A DNA stretch of 11,326 nt from Microbacteriaceae bacterium (lineage in GTDB: Bacteria > Actinomycetota > Actinomycetes > Actinomycetales > Microbacteriaceae). The DNA lies in the NCBI GenBank assembly GCA_025464125.1, contig JAODLU010000124.1:1-11326 (forward strand), given 5' to 3'. Position numbers and translations under genes: made by a program. Shown here one piece after another: positions 1 through 6,924 of this stretch (its first letter is position 1; every line of letters starts with the position of its first letter). The notes under the pieces are model-generated. The model saw nothing but the letters and a program-made list of their open reading frames with translations. It had not been told where the DNA came from and searched no databases.

Positions 1-70
1 GACTACCGCGGCCAGACGGTCGGGTGGTAGCGGCCAGCCGAAGGTCGTCGCATCTCGTGTATCTTTTAAA

Positions 71-87
71 CGGAATAGCTAATTCCG
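71..87. promoter_or_regulatory. Candidate TetR-family operator upstream of the KPR-like/TetR operon
   Basis: The 17-bp sequence CGGAATAGCTAATTCCG has perfect 6-bp arms (CGGAAT/ATTCCG) around a 5-bp centre. It lies 26 bp before the ATG at 113 and just upstream of the ribosome binding site. A weak -10-like TATCTT at 60-65 would place transcription start near 71-73, inside the palindrome; no convincing -35 is visible. TetR-family dimers typically bind inverted repeats of about this size, and a TetR gene is the second gene of this operon, so autorepression is the natural reading. Binding is inferred, not shown. Confidence 0.5.
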
Positions 88-99
88 CTTAGTTGACAC

Positions 100-105
100 G
101 GAGAG
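100..105 (+). promoter_or_regulatory. Ribosome binding site of the KPR-like gene
   Basis: GGAGAG lies 7 bases before the ATG at 113. It supports that start, which also puts the dinucleotide-binding GxGxxG motif at the very N-terminus, as the family requires. Confidence 0.6.
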
Positions 106-112
106 CGACTCG

Positions 113-979
113 ATGAAAGTTCTCGTCTACGGTGCTGGTGTTATCGGCACACTGTTCGCCGCACGCCTCCACGAGGCTGGCAATGACGTCTCGCTGCTTG
201 CTCGCGGCGAACGTTTGGCTAGCTTGCAGGAGAACGGGGTGCAGCTCGCGGCAGGAGACAGCCCGATCATCGAGATAGTCACCGTGCCAGTGGTCGAAAG
301 CGCGGCCGACGCATACGACCTGATTGTGGTTCAAGTGCGTGCGCACCAAATGGAGGCAGCGCTGGAGTCCATTGCAGGGGTGCAGGGTGACGTCCTGTTT
401 ATGCTCAATTGGGCAGCCGGACCGGACTATATGGCTGCGGCCATTGGTGGTGAACGCGTGCTGCTGGGTTTCCCCACTGAGGGCGGCACCATGGACGGAC
501 AGGTAGTTCGCTATAGAACGAGCTCGGTGCTGGCCCGGTTGGTTTCGATGCCGATCGGCGAACCCGATGGTCGTTCCACACCACGACTGGAACGAATTGT
601 GCAGTCCTTCCGGTCTGCCGGTATCAATGCCAAAACTGAACCACGAATGGACACATGGCTGAAGACCCACGCTGCGTTTGAGTTGCCGCTGGGGCGAGCG
701 GTGCACACAGCAGGAGGTCCCAAGCTTCTAGCGCGCGACCCGGCGGCGATCCGTCTGATGATCCAGACGATGAAGCACAATCTCAGGTCGATGCCGACTC
801 CGCCGGTTCCGCGCACCTTCGGCGCTTTGCTGATCCTGCCGGAAGCGTTGCTCGTGCCCGTGTTTGGACGTTTCCTTCGCAGCGAAGCAGCCTCGCCGCT
901 CAGCACCGATACGCCTGCCGTCTTAGCCGAGCTCGACCGGCTGGCCGAACAGGTGCGGGCATTTTCGGGCCGCCGCTAG
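113..979 (+). CDS. Ketopantoate reductase family protein (ApbA/PanE-like, substrate unknown)
   Basis: A cytoplasmic NAD(P)-dependent dehydrogenase of the 6-phosphogluconate-dehydrogenase-like fold, 288 aa, slightly shorter than usual for PanE. The N-terminal Rossmann domain begins directly with VYGAGVIG (GxGxxG at residues 7-12). An Asn in LNWAAG (residue 99) sits where PanE has its NG motif, and the WLK lysine (K184) matches the position of the family catalytic lysine. The C-terminal half does not show the usual SSMLQD/TEID-type motif of true ketopantoate reductases; it contains instead a hydrophobic stretch around residues 236-255. I therefore do not call it panE; it probably reduces or oxidises another small 2-oxo/2-hydroxy compound. 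It is first in an operon with the TetR gene 14 bp downstream. Confidence 0.85.
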   Translation: MKVLVYGAGVIGTLFAARLHEAGNDVSLLARGERLASLQENGVQLAAGDSPIIEIVTVPVVESAADAYDLIVVQVRAHQMEAALESIAGVQGDVLFMLNWAAGPDYMAAAIGGERVLLGFPTEGGTMDGQVVRYRTSSVLARLVSMPIGEPDGRSTPRLERIVQSFRSAGINAKTEPRMDTWLKTHAAFELPLGRAVHTAGGPKLLARDPAAIRLMIQTMKHNLRSMPTPPVPRTFGALLILPEALLVPVFGRFLRSEAASPLSTDTPAVLAELDRLAEQVRAFSGRR

Positions 980-993
980 TCGACAATGAACTA

Positions 994-1653
994 ATGCCAG
1001 CAACTAAGCCCGAGGTGCGCACCAAACGAAAGGACGCCGCCGCGAATAGCGAGCGTCTCACTCAGGCGGCGCGTGAAGTTTTTGCACGCCAGGGCTTCTC
1101 CGCCACCCTCGAGGACATCGCTCAGCACGCAGGCGTCGGGGTCGGCACGGTCTACAGGAATTTCGCCAGCAAACAGCAAATCATTGAGACCCTCTACGAG
1201 GCCGCGATCGATTCCGCGCTCGCAGACGTGCAGGCGGCCCTGGAGATCGAGGACCCCTGGCTAGCAATCGTCGCCTTCTTCGATGTGACGGCGACAAACC
1301 AGGCTCGCGATCGCGGGCTAAGCGAGACACTGCTACGCCACGACGGAGTCGGGCCTGATGAAAAGCTCGCCGAGAAGCTCATCGCCGTACTGTCGCCGCT
1401 TTTCGAGCGAGGCGTAAAGGCTGGGGTTCTTCGCGAGGGCGTAACCGTCACCGACATCTACCCCATTTTCACCATGCTCGACAACGTCTACAGGATCAGC
1501 GATGCGAGTCCGCAACTATGGAGACGGTACCTGGCCATCGTGCTCGATGGCCTCCGAGCCAGCGAACGGCCCGCGTTGCCGGTAGCACCGATGAACATTG
1601 CCGAATTTACGGCGGCCTTCTCCTCTGCTGTCCTCGCATCAGAACCGAACTGA
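994..1653 (+). CDS. TetR/AcrR family transcriptional regulator
   Basis: A 219-aa one-component repressor. The N-terminal TetR_N helix-turn-helix spans about residues 20-66, with the typical run LEDIAQHAGVGVGTVYRNF followed by SKQQII. The remaining 150 residues are the helical ligand-binding and dimerisation domain, which does not identify the ligand. A basic tail (residues 9-13) precedes the HTH. There is no clear Shine-Dalgarno before the ATG; the start lies 14 bp after the stop of the KPR-like gene, so translation probably depends on coupling. Expected to bind the inverted repeat at 71-87 and repress its own operon; control of the flavin reductases or exporters is possible but unproven. Confidence 0.9.
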   Translation: MPATKPEVRTKRKDAAANSERLTQAAREVFARQGFSATLEDIAQHAGVGVGTVYRNFASKQQIIETLYEAAIDSALADVQAALEIEDPWLAIVAFFDVTATNQARDRGLSETLLRHDGVGPDEKLAEKLIAVLSPLFERGVKAGVLREGVTVTDIYPIFTMLDNVYRISDASPQLWRRYLAIVLDGLRASERPALPVAPMNIAEFTAAFSSAVLASEPN

Positions 1654-1806
1654 TGACCTTCTCATTACGAGTGAGATCTTCATCTGCTGGTGGGGTTCAT
1701 GCGGGATTCGCGGGTGCAGGCGTCGAGCTTCGACCGGACCGGAACATGGAAGTCCCCTGGCCTGCGCAGCCTATGTGAGTGCCGTTGTGCGTGCGGCATC
1801 GTCCTC
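1654..1806. other. Convergent intergenic region, no gene seen
   Basis: These 153 bp separate the TetR stop from the stop of the oppositely oriented flavin reductase. I see no coding signal and no convincing terminator; the best hairpin is a short GTCGA/TCGAC stem with a 3-base loop near 1722, without a T-run. Whatever terminates the two transcripts is not obvious. Confidence 0.5.
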
Positions 1807-2316
1807 CTACTCGAGGATCTCCCGCAGGTGCCTGTACTTGCCCTTGAAGTAAAGCAGCGGCTGACCCGTGTGCCACTCCGGGAGACTCATCTCGTTCACC
1901 CGCCCGATCACGATCAGGTGGTCCCCCGCCTCGTGCTCGGCGTATAGGTCGCAGTCAAGCCACATCAGGGTGTCCTCGATGACTGGATTTCCGCTTGTGG
2001 TCGGATTCCACTTGATCCCGGCCCACTTGTCGGTTCCCTTGCGCGCGAACTGGTTCGACACGTCGTGCTGCCCGCGAGCCAACACGTTCACCGAGAATTT
2101 GCCGGTCTCGCGGATGCGTGGCCATGTCGTCGAAGTCAGCATGACGCTGAAAGAGATAAGAGGCGGCTCCGTTGAGACGCTGTAAAACGACTGGCAGGTA
2201 AAACCGTGCGGTTCGCCGTCAGTAATGCCGCCGATGATCGTTATTCCTGAGGCATAGTGACCCAGGGTGTCGCGGAACGTACGCGGGTCGATGGATGCTC
2301 CGGTGGTCGTTTGCAT
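1807..2316 (-). CDS. Flavin reductase family protein (flavin_reduct, HpaC/NtaB type)
   Basis: A 169-aa FMN-binding split-barrel protein of the flavin reductase component family (NtaB/DIM6, HpaC, DszD-like), which reduces free FMN or FAD with NAD(P)H and hands it to a partner monooxygenase. Family landmarks run in order: FRDTLGHYASGITII (residues 14-28), TCQSFYSVSTEPPLISFSV (40-58), the TSTTW and FSVNVLA segments (61-80), and GDHLIVIGRV (131-140), whose GDH is the characteristic motif near the flavin/NAD site. Length is typical. The start is fixed by a strong AAAGGAG. It is transcribed away from the FMN reductase at 2496. The LLM monooxygenase at 8709-10013 is the obvious candidate partner in this window, though separated by about 6 kb and three genes. 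Confidence 0.9.
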   Translation of the reverse strand: MQTTTGASIDPRTFRDTLGHYASGITIIGGITDGEPHGFTCQSFYSVSTEPPLISFSVMLTSTTWPRIRETGKFSVNVLARGQHDVSNQFARKGTDKWAGIKWNPTTSGNPVIEDTLMWLDCDLYAEHEAGDHLIVIGRVNEMSLPEWHTGQPLLYFKGKYRHLREILE

Positions 2317-2321
2317 TGCAG

Positions 2322-2328
2322 CTCCTTT
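2322..2328 (-). promoter_or_regulatory. Strong ribosome binding site of the flavin reductase
   Basis: On the minus strand AAAGGAG stands 5 bases before the ATG at 2316-2314. It is one of the best Shine-Dalgarno sequences in the window and decides the start. Confidence 0.75.
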
Positions 2329-2476
2329 CGCGGATGAGGTGCGCCCAGGTCTGGTGTCTCGGCGGTCCGCAACGGCTCACGCTGCCATTTCAGTATGCAC
2401 GGAATCCGACTGGTCGCCACGGCTTTCAAGCCCGCGCAATCGTCTTGTTACAAATGCTTCACGCCGCTGCAACTTC

Positions 2477-2495
2477 GTGCCGAGAGTATGGGCAC
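2477..2495 (+). promoter_or_regulatory. Small hairpin holding the Shine-Dalgarno of the FMN reductase in its loop
   Basis: GTGCC (2477-2481) pairs with GGCAC (2491-2495), leaving a 9-base loop that contains GAGAG (2482-2486), the only Shine-Dalgarno-like sequence for the ATG at 2496. The stem ends directly at the start codon. The structure is short and may be chance; it is listed because it coincides exactly with the initiation region. Confidence 0.25.
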
Positions 2496-3035
2496 ATGCT
2501 CACAGTCACGGTCCTTGCCGGAAATCCAAAACCCCAATCACGAACCCTCAGTATCGCGACAGCGTTGGTGGAAGCCCTCCTCGAAAGCGGAAGTTATGAA
2601 CTAACCGTGATCGATCTCGCCGAGCACACGGCGGAACTGTTCGCCTGGCCGTCAGACATCATGTCTGCACTATCTGCGAAGGTCACCTCGAGCGACCTGG
2701 TCGTCGTCGCCTCTCCCACATACAAGGCCACGTACACCGGGCTTTTGAAGAGCTTTCTTGACCGGTTCCCGAGCGGCGGGCTGGGCGGCATAACGGCGAT
2801 CCCGGTAATGACAGGAGGGGACCTGACTCACGCGATGGGCCCTGACACGCACCTGCGACCATTGCTCGTCGAGCTGGGGGCCAGCGTGCCGACCAAAAGT
2901 CTTTATTTCGTGGCGGCTGAAATGGATCAGGTCAAAGAGATCGTGAACGCATGGGTAGCCGACGCGCGCGAGACCCTGATCAGGCAAATGCCGCTACTCC
3001 AGGTCGCAGCTTCAACGCCTGCCGCTGCGGTTTAG
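2496..3035 (+). CDS. NAD(P)H-dependent FMN reductase (flavodoxin-fold, SsuE/MsuE type)
   Basis: A 179-aa cytoplasmic flavodoxin-like reductase (FMN_red family) that transfers electrons from NAD(P)H to FMN. The N-terminal phosphate-binding loop reads LAGNPKPQSRT (residues 7-17), and the second flavin-contact segment reads ASPTYKATYTGLLKSFLD (72-89), both typical of SsuE/MsuE-like enzymes that feed FMNH2 to alkanesulfonate-type monooxygenases. The MTGGD segment (105-109) follows at the expected place. I chose the ATG at 2496 because the phosphate loop must lie within about ten residues of the start; the reading frame stays open upstream to 2295, but that would overlap the start of the divergent gene. 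The last residues (from about 170) are low-complexity Ala/Pro. It ends 71 bp from the convergent ABC gene. Confidence 0.88.
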   Translation: MLTVTVLAGNPKPQSRTLSIATALVEALLESGSYELTVIDLAEHTAELFAWPSDIMSALSAKVTSSDLVVVASPTYKATYTGLLKSFLDRFPSGGLGGITAIPVMTGGDLTHAMGPDTHLRPLLVELGASVPTKSLYFVAAEMDQVKEIVNAWVADARETLIRQMPLLQVAASTPAAAV

Positions 3036-3090
3036 TCGGTCCTTACGGCTTAGTCGCGCCCTGCGGTTTAGACGAGCCGCGGTTTGCGCC
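3025..3090. repeat. Degenerate 18-bp tandem repeat at a convergent gene junction
   Basis: Three units of about 18 bp follow one another: CTGCGGTTTAGTCGGTCC (3025-3042), TTACGGCTTAGTCGCGCC (3043-3060) and CTGCGGTTTAGACGAGCC (3061-3078), then a partial GCGGTTTGCGCC (3079-3090). The core GGYTTAG recurs at spacing 18. The first unit contains the last codons and TAG stop of the FMN reductase, and since 18 is a multiple of three, the same frame meets TAG again in units two and three. No terminator-like hairpin accompanies it. Confidence 0.55.
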
Positions 3091-3106
3091 CCACACTGCT
3101 GCTCTA

Positions 3107-4972
3107 TCAGCTCTCGCGAGCCCACGTCTCGAACATCGCAGCATATAGCCCGCCCAATTCGAGCAGTTGCTTGTGGCTCCCGACCTCTGCGACCCGTCCC
3201 TGGTCGATCACGACGATCCTGTCGGCCTTCATTGCAGTCGACAGGCGGTGAGCGATGATCACGGAGGTGCGGCCGATGAGCAATTGCTCCAGGCCTTTCT
3301 CGACCGCCGCCTCCGACGTCAGGTCAAGATTGGATGTCGCCTCGTCGAGCACGAGGATGCGCGGGTCAGCCAGGAATGCTCGGGCCAGCGCGACAAGCTG
3401 CCTTTCGCCTGATGAGAGGGACTGGCCGCGCTCGTGCACGATCGTGTCGAGGCCGGCTGGCATCGCATCGACGACGTGACGCAGGCCGACGGCATCCACT
3501 GCCGCGAGGATCCGCTCCTCCCCCGCGTCAGGTTCGCCGAAGGCCAGGTTGTCTCGCAGCGTGCCAGTAAAGAGGTACGCCTCCTGGGGAACGCTGCCGA
3601 TCTGCTCTCGCAGCGACTCGAAGGAAACGGTCCTCACGTCTATCCCGTCGATCAAAACTGAGCCCGATGTCGGATCGTAGAAGCGCGAGACCAGCTTTGC
3701 GATTGTGGACTTTCCAGCCCCGGTCGGTCCGACGAACGCGATGCGCTCGCCCGGTTCGATCTTCAGCGAGATGTCCGAGATCACTGGCCGGTCCGCCGCG
3801 TAGCCGAAACTGACACCCTTGAGCTCGATCTCGCCGGTGATGGGCGGCAGGGCGACTGGATGCTCGGCCTCGAGCACCGACGGCTGCTGGGCGAGCAGTT
3901 CGCGCAACTTCGTGATCGAGGACTGCGCCTGCTGCATTACCGAATACTGGGCGACCAGCAGCAGAATGGGCGCGAAGAATCGATTCAGGTAGAGGAAGTA
4001 CGCGACGAGTCCTCCGATTGCGAGCTCGCCCCGGATCACCATGACGCCAGCTACGACGAGCACCCCCGCTTGCACGAGGTAACCCAGGAAGAGCGTGCCA
4101 GGACCGTAAATTGCGTTCAGCCAGGCGGTGGTCAAGTTGGCGCGGCGGTATATGTCAGTGACGCCGCGGTGCATGATGACATTGCTGTCCTGGCGGTTGT
4201 GCGAGGTGACAACCTTGACCCCGGACAGGCTCTCGGCGAGGTGCGAGTTCACTCCGGCAACGCCGTCGCGCACGCGGGTGAAAGCGGTGGTGGAGCGGTG
4301 TCGGTACCACAGGGAGAGGCCGAGCAGCGGCGGGATCACCACGGCCAGCGTTATCAGTCCGAGCATCGGATCGATTGCTACCAGAGCGCCGGCGATCACG
4401 ATCATGGTGAGCAGCTGCACGACCAGTTGAGCCGCGCCATCCTGCAGGAAGAGCTGTAGCGTCTCAATGTCACTGGTCATACGGGTGATGATGACGCCAG
4501 TTTTCTCTCTGGAGTAGAAGTCCATCGAGAGCCGTTCCAGGTGCGAGAAGACCCGGATGCGCAGCCCTCTGAGTGCACTGGCGGCCAGCCAGCCTGTCGA
4601 CTTCGTCTGCCAGCGCTGGAACAGCACGGTCAACACGACCGTGACGCCGAATGCTGCGGCGGTCCAGACAATGATCCACGGCTTGCCGCCGATCATCCCG
4701 TCATTGATCGCGATCTGGATCAGAAACGGCCCTGCCTGCTGCGCGATGCTGAAGCCTATGACCGAGAGGGAAGCGGCGATGAGCAGCTTCGGATACCTGG
4801 AGATGAGCCCCAGGAGCGAAATTCTTGGTTCGACCGGAGAACGCTGGCTGAACCCAGTTACGGGCTCCGGCGCTGGCTCGCCGTCAGTGAGCTTGTCTAT
4901 GACGTCCTGGTAACCCGCCAGCGCGTTTGTGTGCGCGGCGCCCTGTGGGCCAGGCATCCCCATGATGGTCAT
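3107..4972 (-). CDS. ABC exporter half-transporter with canonical ATP site (permease-ATPase fusion)
   Basis: A 621-aa type IV ABC exporter subunit: about 50 cytosolic residues, a six-helix membrane domain (about 55-345), then a nucleotide-binding domain. The NBD is complete: Walker A GPTGAGKST (415-423), Q-loop Gln (463), signature LSSGE (519-523), Walker B ILVLDE with catalytic Glu (544), and H-loop His (575). The signature deviates from LSGGQ, which in heterodimeric exporters is usual for the subunit that completes the partner's degenerate site. It overlaps the upstream ABC gene by ATGA and has its own GAGGAG ribosome site, so the two were built as one unit. Substrate unknown; multidrug or lipophilic export is the family norm. 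Because the partner gene carries a stop codon, this subunit may be orphaned. Confidence 0.93.
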   Translation of the reverse strand: MTIMGMPGPQGAAHTNALAGYQDVIDKLTDGEPAPEPVTGFSQRSPVEPRISLLGLISRYPKLLIAASLSVIGFSIAQQAGPFLIQIAINDGMIGGKPWIIVWTAAAFGVTVVLTVLFQRWQTKSTGWLAASALRGLRIRVFSHLERLSMDFYSREKTGVIITRMTSDIETLQLFLQDGAAQLVVQLLTMIVIAGALVAIDPMLGLITLAVVIPPLLGLSLWYRHRSTTAFTRVRDGVAGVNSHLAESLSGVKVVTSHNRQDSNVIMHRGVTDIYRRANLTTAWLNAIYGPGTLFLGYLVQAGVLVVAGVMVIRGELAIGGLVAYFLYLNRFFAPILLLVAQYSVMQQAQSSITKLRELLAQQPSVLEAEHPVALPPITGEIELKGVSFGYAADRPVISDISLKIEPGERIAFVGPTGAGKSTIAKLVSRFYDPTSGSVLIDGIDVRTVSFESLREQIGSVPQEAYLFTGTLRDNLAFGEPDAGEERILAAVDAVGLRHVVDAMPAGLDTIVHERGQSLSSGERQLVALARAFLADPRILVLDEATSNLDLTSEAAVEKGLEQLLIGRTSVIIAHRLSTAMKADRIVVIDQGRVAEVGSHKQLLELGGLYAAMFETWARES

Positions 4973-6924
4973 GACATCTCCTCGTTGTGGCGCGGTGCCC
5001 GCACCGTGACTTCCAACGGCGAACCGGATGCCTGCTCAGCAGCCGTGAAGGCCTCGTCCTCATCCAGCACGCTGATCGACTCCAGATCGTCGTCCACATG
5101 GCTGCCGGCAACGGGGTCCGACTCCGCGGAAGCGAGTAGTGCCATATATGCGGGCGAGTTGTTGAGCAGGTCGGAGTGGGTGCCATCGGCGACGATTTTG
5201 CCGCCCTCAAGAACGATTACCCGATCTGCCAGCGCGATCGTCGACAGGCGGTGGGCCACGAAGATGGTCGTCCTCGAGCGCATCAGCGCTCTCAGAGACT
5301 CGTGAATGCGCGACTCGGTCGCAACGTCGAGTGCGCTGGTCGCGTCATCCAGTACGAGCACCGGTGGATTGAGCAGAATCGCCCTCGCCAGGGCGACTCG
5401 CTGGCGCTGGCCGCCGGACAGCGAGAAGCCTCGCTCCCCCACCATCGTGTCGTAGCCGAACTCGAGTGCCCGGATGAAGTTGTGGGCGTCGGCCGCCCGC
5501 GCGGCTTCCTCGACTTCGTCCATTCCGGCATCTGGCCGGCCGAATGCGATGTTCGCCCGCATCGTGTCGGAGAACAGGAACGGCTCGTCGGCGACCACGC
5601 TGACCGCGTCACGCAGGCTCGTGAGGGTCAGCTGGCGCAGGTCGCAGCCGTCTATGCTGAGCACGCCGGAATCAGGGTCGTAGAAGCGCATCATCAGTTT
5701 CGCAAGGGTCGACTTGCCAGAGCCTGTGCGCCCCACAATCGCCACAGTCTGGCCCGGCGGAATAGACAACGTCAGCCCGTCCAGCACCTTGGGACCGCGC
5801 GGGTACCTGAAGTGCAGGTCGTCAAACCGCACTTCGCCTGCGCGCCGCTGGAGGGCGAAGGCTTCAGGGCTCTCCACGATGTCAGGCACCTCGTCGAGTA
5901 CCTCGAAGATGCGACTCGCAGATGCGCTGGCGCGCTGGGAAAGCATGATCACCTGGCCAAGCATCATGAATGGCGCCTGGAGCATCACCAGGTACGCGCT
6001 GAACGCGAGGATCGTGCCGGGCTGTATCCCGCCAAAGAAGGCGAGAGCTCCCCCGCCGACCAGCACGATGAACAGTCCGAACGTCGGCACAGACTGGATG
6101 AGTGGCATCCACTTGGCGCGCAGGTTGGACTCCAGCTTGTACGCCCATTCCAGCCGCAGGGCCGCCTTCTCCAGGCGCACCAGTTCGCGGCGCTCGGCGG
6201 CGAACGACTTGACGACGGCGACGCCGCTGACATCCTCTTCCACGATCGTTGAGATTGTGGAGAGCCGGCGCTGGATCAGGTAAGACAACGGGTACATGAC
6301 CCGGCGCATCCGCATGCCGATGAAAAAGGTCAGCGGCATCGTAGCCATTGTGGCAATCGCCAGGGGCACGTTGATCGAGAGCATGAAGCCGAACGCCACG
6401 ACGGCCATGGTCAGCTGCACTGCGACCTGGGGCGCCATGGCGAGGAAGGTCTGCACGGCGCGGATGTCTGAGTTGGCTCGCGAGATCAGGTCGCCGGACT
6501 GCACCCGGTCGTAGAACGTCTATGACATGCGGGCGAGGTGCTCGAAGGTCAGGGTGCGCAGGTCGTACTCGACCTCGTACGCCGCCTTCAGCTGCAAGTA
6601 ACGCGACCAGAGACCGGAGGCGAAAGCCAGTATGGCGAGGGCCGCGATGATACTCGCCGAGCGCACGAGCACCTGCGTGCCGGCCTCAGCACCACCGCCG
6701 GCGCCGATCGTGTTGATCGTCGAGTTGAGCTGGGCCGGGATCATCACCTGCAGCACAAGACCAAGCAGGGAGATGATGATCGCCGTGACAAACAGCACGC
6801 CATGAGCCCTGGCGATGGGAAGCACTCTGCGCCACCAGCTCTTGCTGGTGTCCGGATCGATGCTTCCGCGGGGAGATGCGGGTTTCGCTGCGGTCATCTT
6901 GCGACTGCGCCGAGGTTGCAGCAC
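4969..6924 (-). pseudogene. ABC exporter half-transporter with degenerate ATP site, interrupted by an in-frame TAG
   Basis: Read through, this is a 651-codon exporter subunit, but codon 135 is TAG (6522-6520). The first part (6924-6520, 134 aa) holds TM1 (about 43-64) and TM2 (about 91-112) and ends LARMS; the second continues in the same frame with TFYDRVQSGDLISR, a conserved stretch of these exporters, so a single base change is enough to explain the break. A GTG at 6504 could restart but would lose two helices. The NBD has Walker A GRTGSGKST (398-406), LSGGQ (502-506) and H558, but Walker B is VLVLDD with Asp (527) for catalytic Glu, and the Q-loop Gln is replaced by Asp (445): the degenerate half of a heterodimer. 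A roughly 50-residue acidic C-terminal tail follows. Start GTG 6924 is supported by AAAAGGG. It may be a true pseudogene, a sequencing error or a readthrough gene. Confidence 0.85.
4977..4983 (-). promoter_or_regulatory. Ribosome binding site of the second ABC gene
   Basis: GAGGAGA on the minus strand lies inside the last codons of the upstream ABC gene, 4 bases before the ATG at 4972. Together with the ATGA overlap it indicates translational coupling of the two exporter subunits. Confidence 0.65.

Larger units (their letters stand above)
2317..2495. promoter_or_regulatory. Divergent promoter region between two flavin reductase genes
   Basis: This 179-bp region must hold promoters for both the minus-strand flavin reductase and the plus-strand FMN reductase. 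No consensus -35/-10 pair stands out on either strand; CATACT on the minus strand (2398-2393) is -10-like but has no partner. A short inverted repeat GGCTT-TC-AAGCC occupies 2421-2432, near the middle, and is a possible regulator site. The 9-mer ACGGAATCC (2399-2407) recurs on the minus strand before the ABC exporter. Base composition is less G/C-rich than in the genes. Confidence 0.55.

Noticed and set aside
1..30. Possible tail of an upstream gene (short open frame ending in TAG at 28-30)
   Set aside because: Only nine codons are visible and they match no family I can name; other frames are also open for a similar length, so it cannot be supported.
8..37. Direct repeat GCGGCCAG at 8-15 and 30-37
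   Set aside because: Eight bases of G/C-rich sequence 22 bp apart are likely to occur by chance, and no function is suggested by position.
93..98. TTGACA resembling a -35 promoter element
   Set aside because: It lies only 14 bases before the ATG of the KPR-like gene, next to the ribosome binding site, so a matching -10 would fall inside the coding sequence, and none is present there.
2295..2495. Upstream extension of the FMN reductase to 2295
   Set aside because: It would overlap the start of the divergent flavin reductase and add 67 unconserved residues before the N-terminal phosphate loop; ATG 2496 fits the family.
5176..6252. Long plus-strand open frame (358 codons) opposite the ABC exporter gene
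   Set aside because: It is antisense to a well-conserved ABC gene, shows no recognisable domain and is rich in Arg/His/Gln, as expected of a reverse-strand shadow in G/C-rich DNA.
6502..6504. GTG at 6504 as the true start of a complete, shorter ABC gene
   Set aside because: There is no ribosome binding site, the product would lack TM1 and TM2, and the preceding frame encodes exactly those missing helices.
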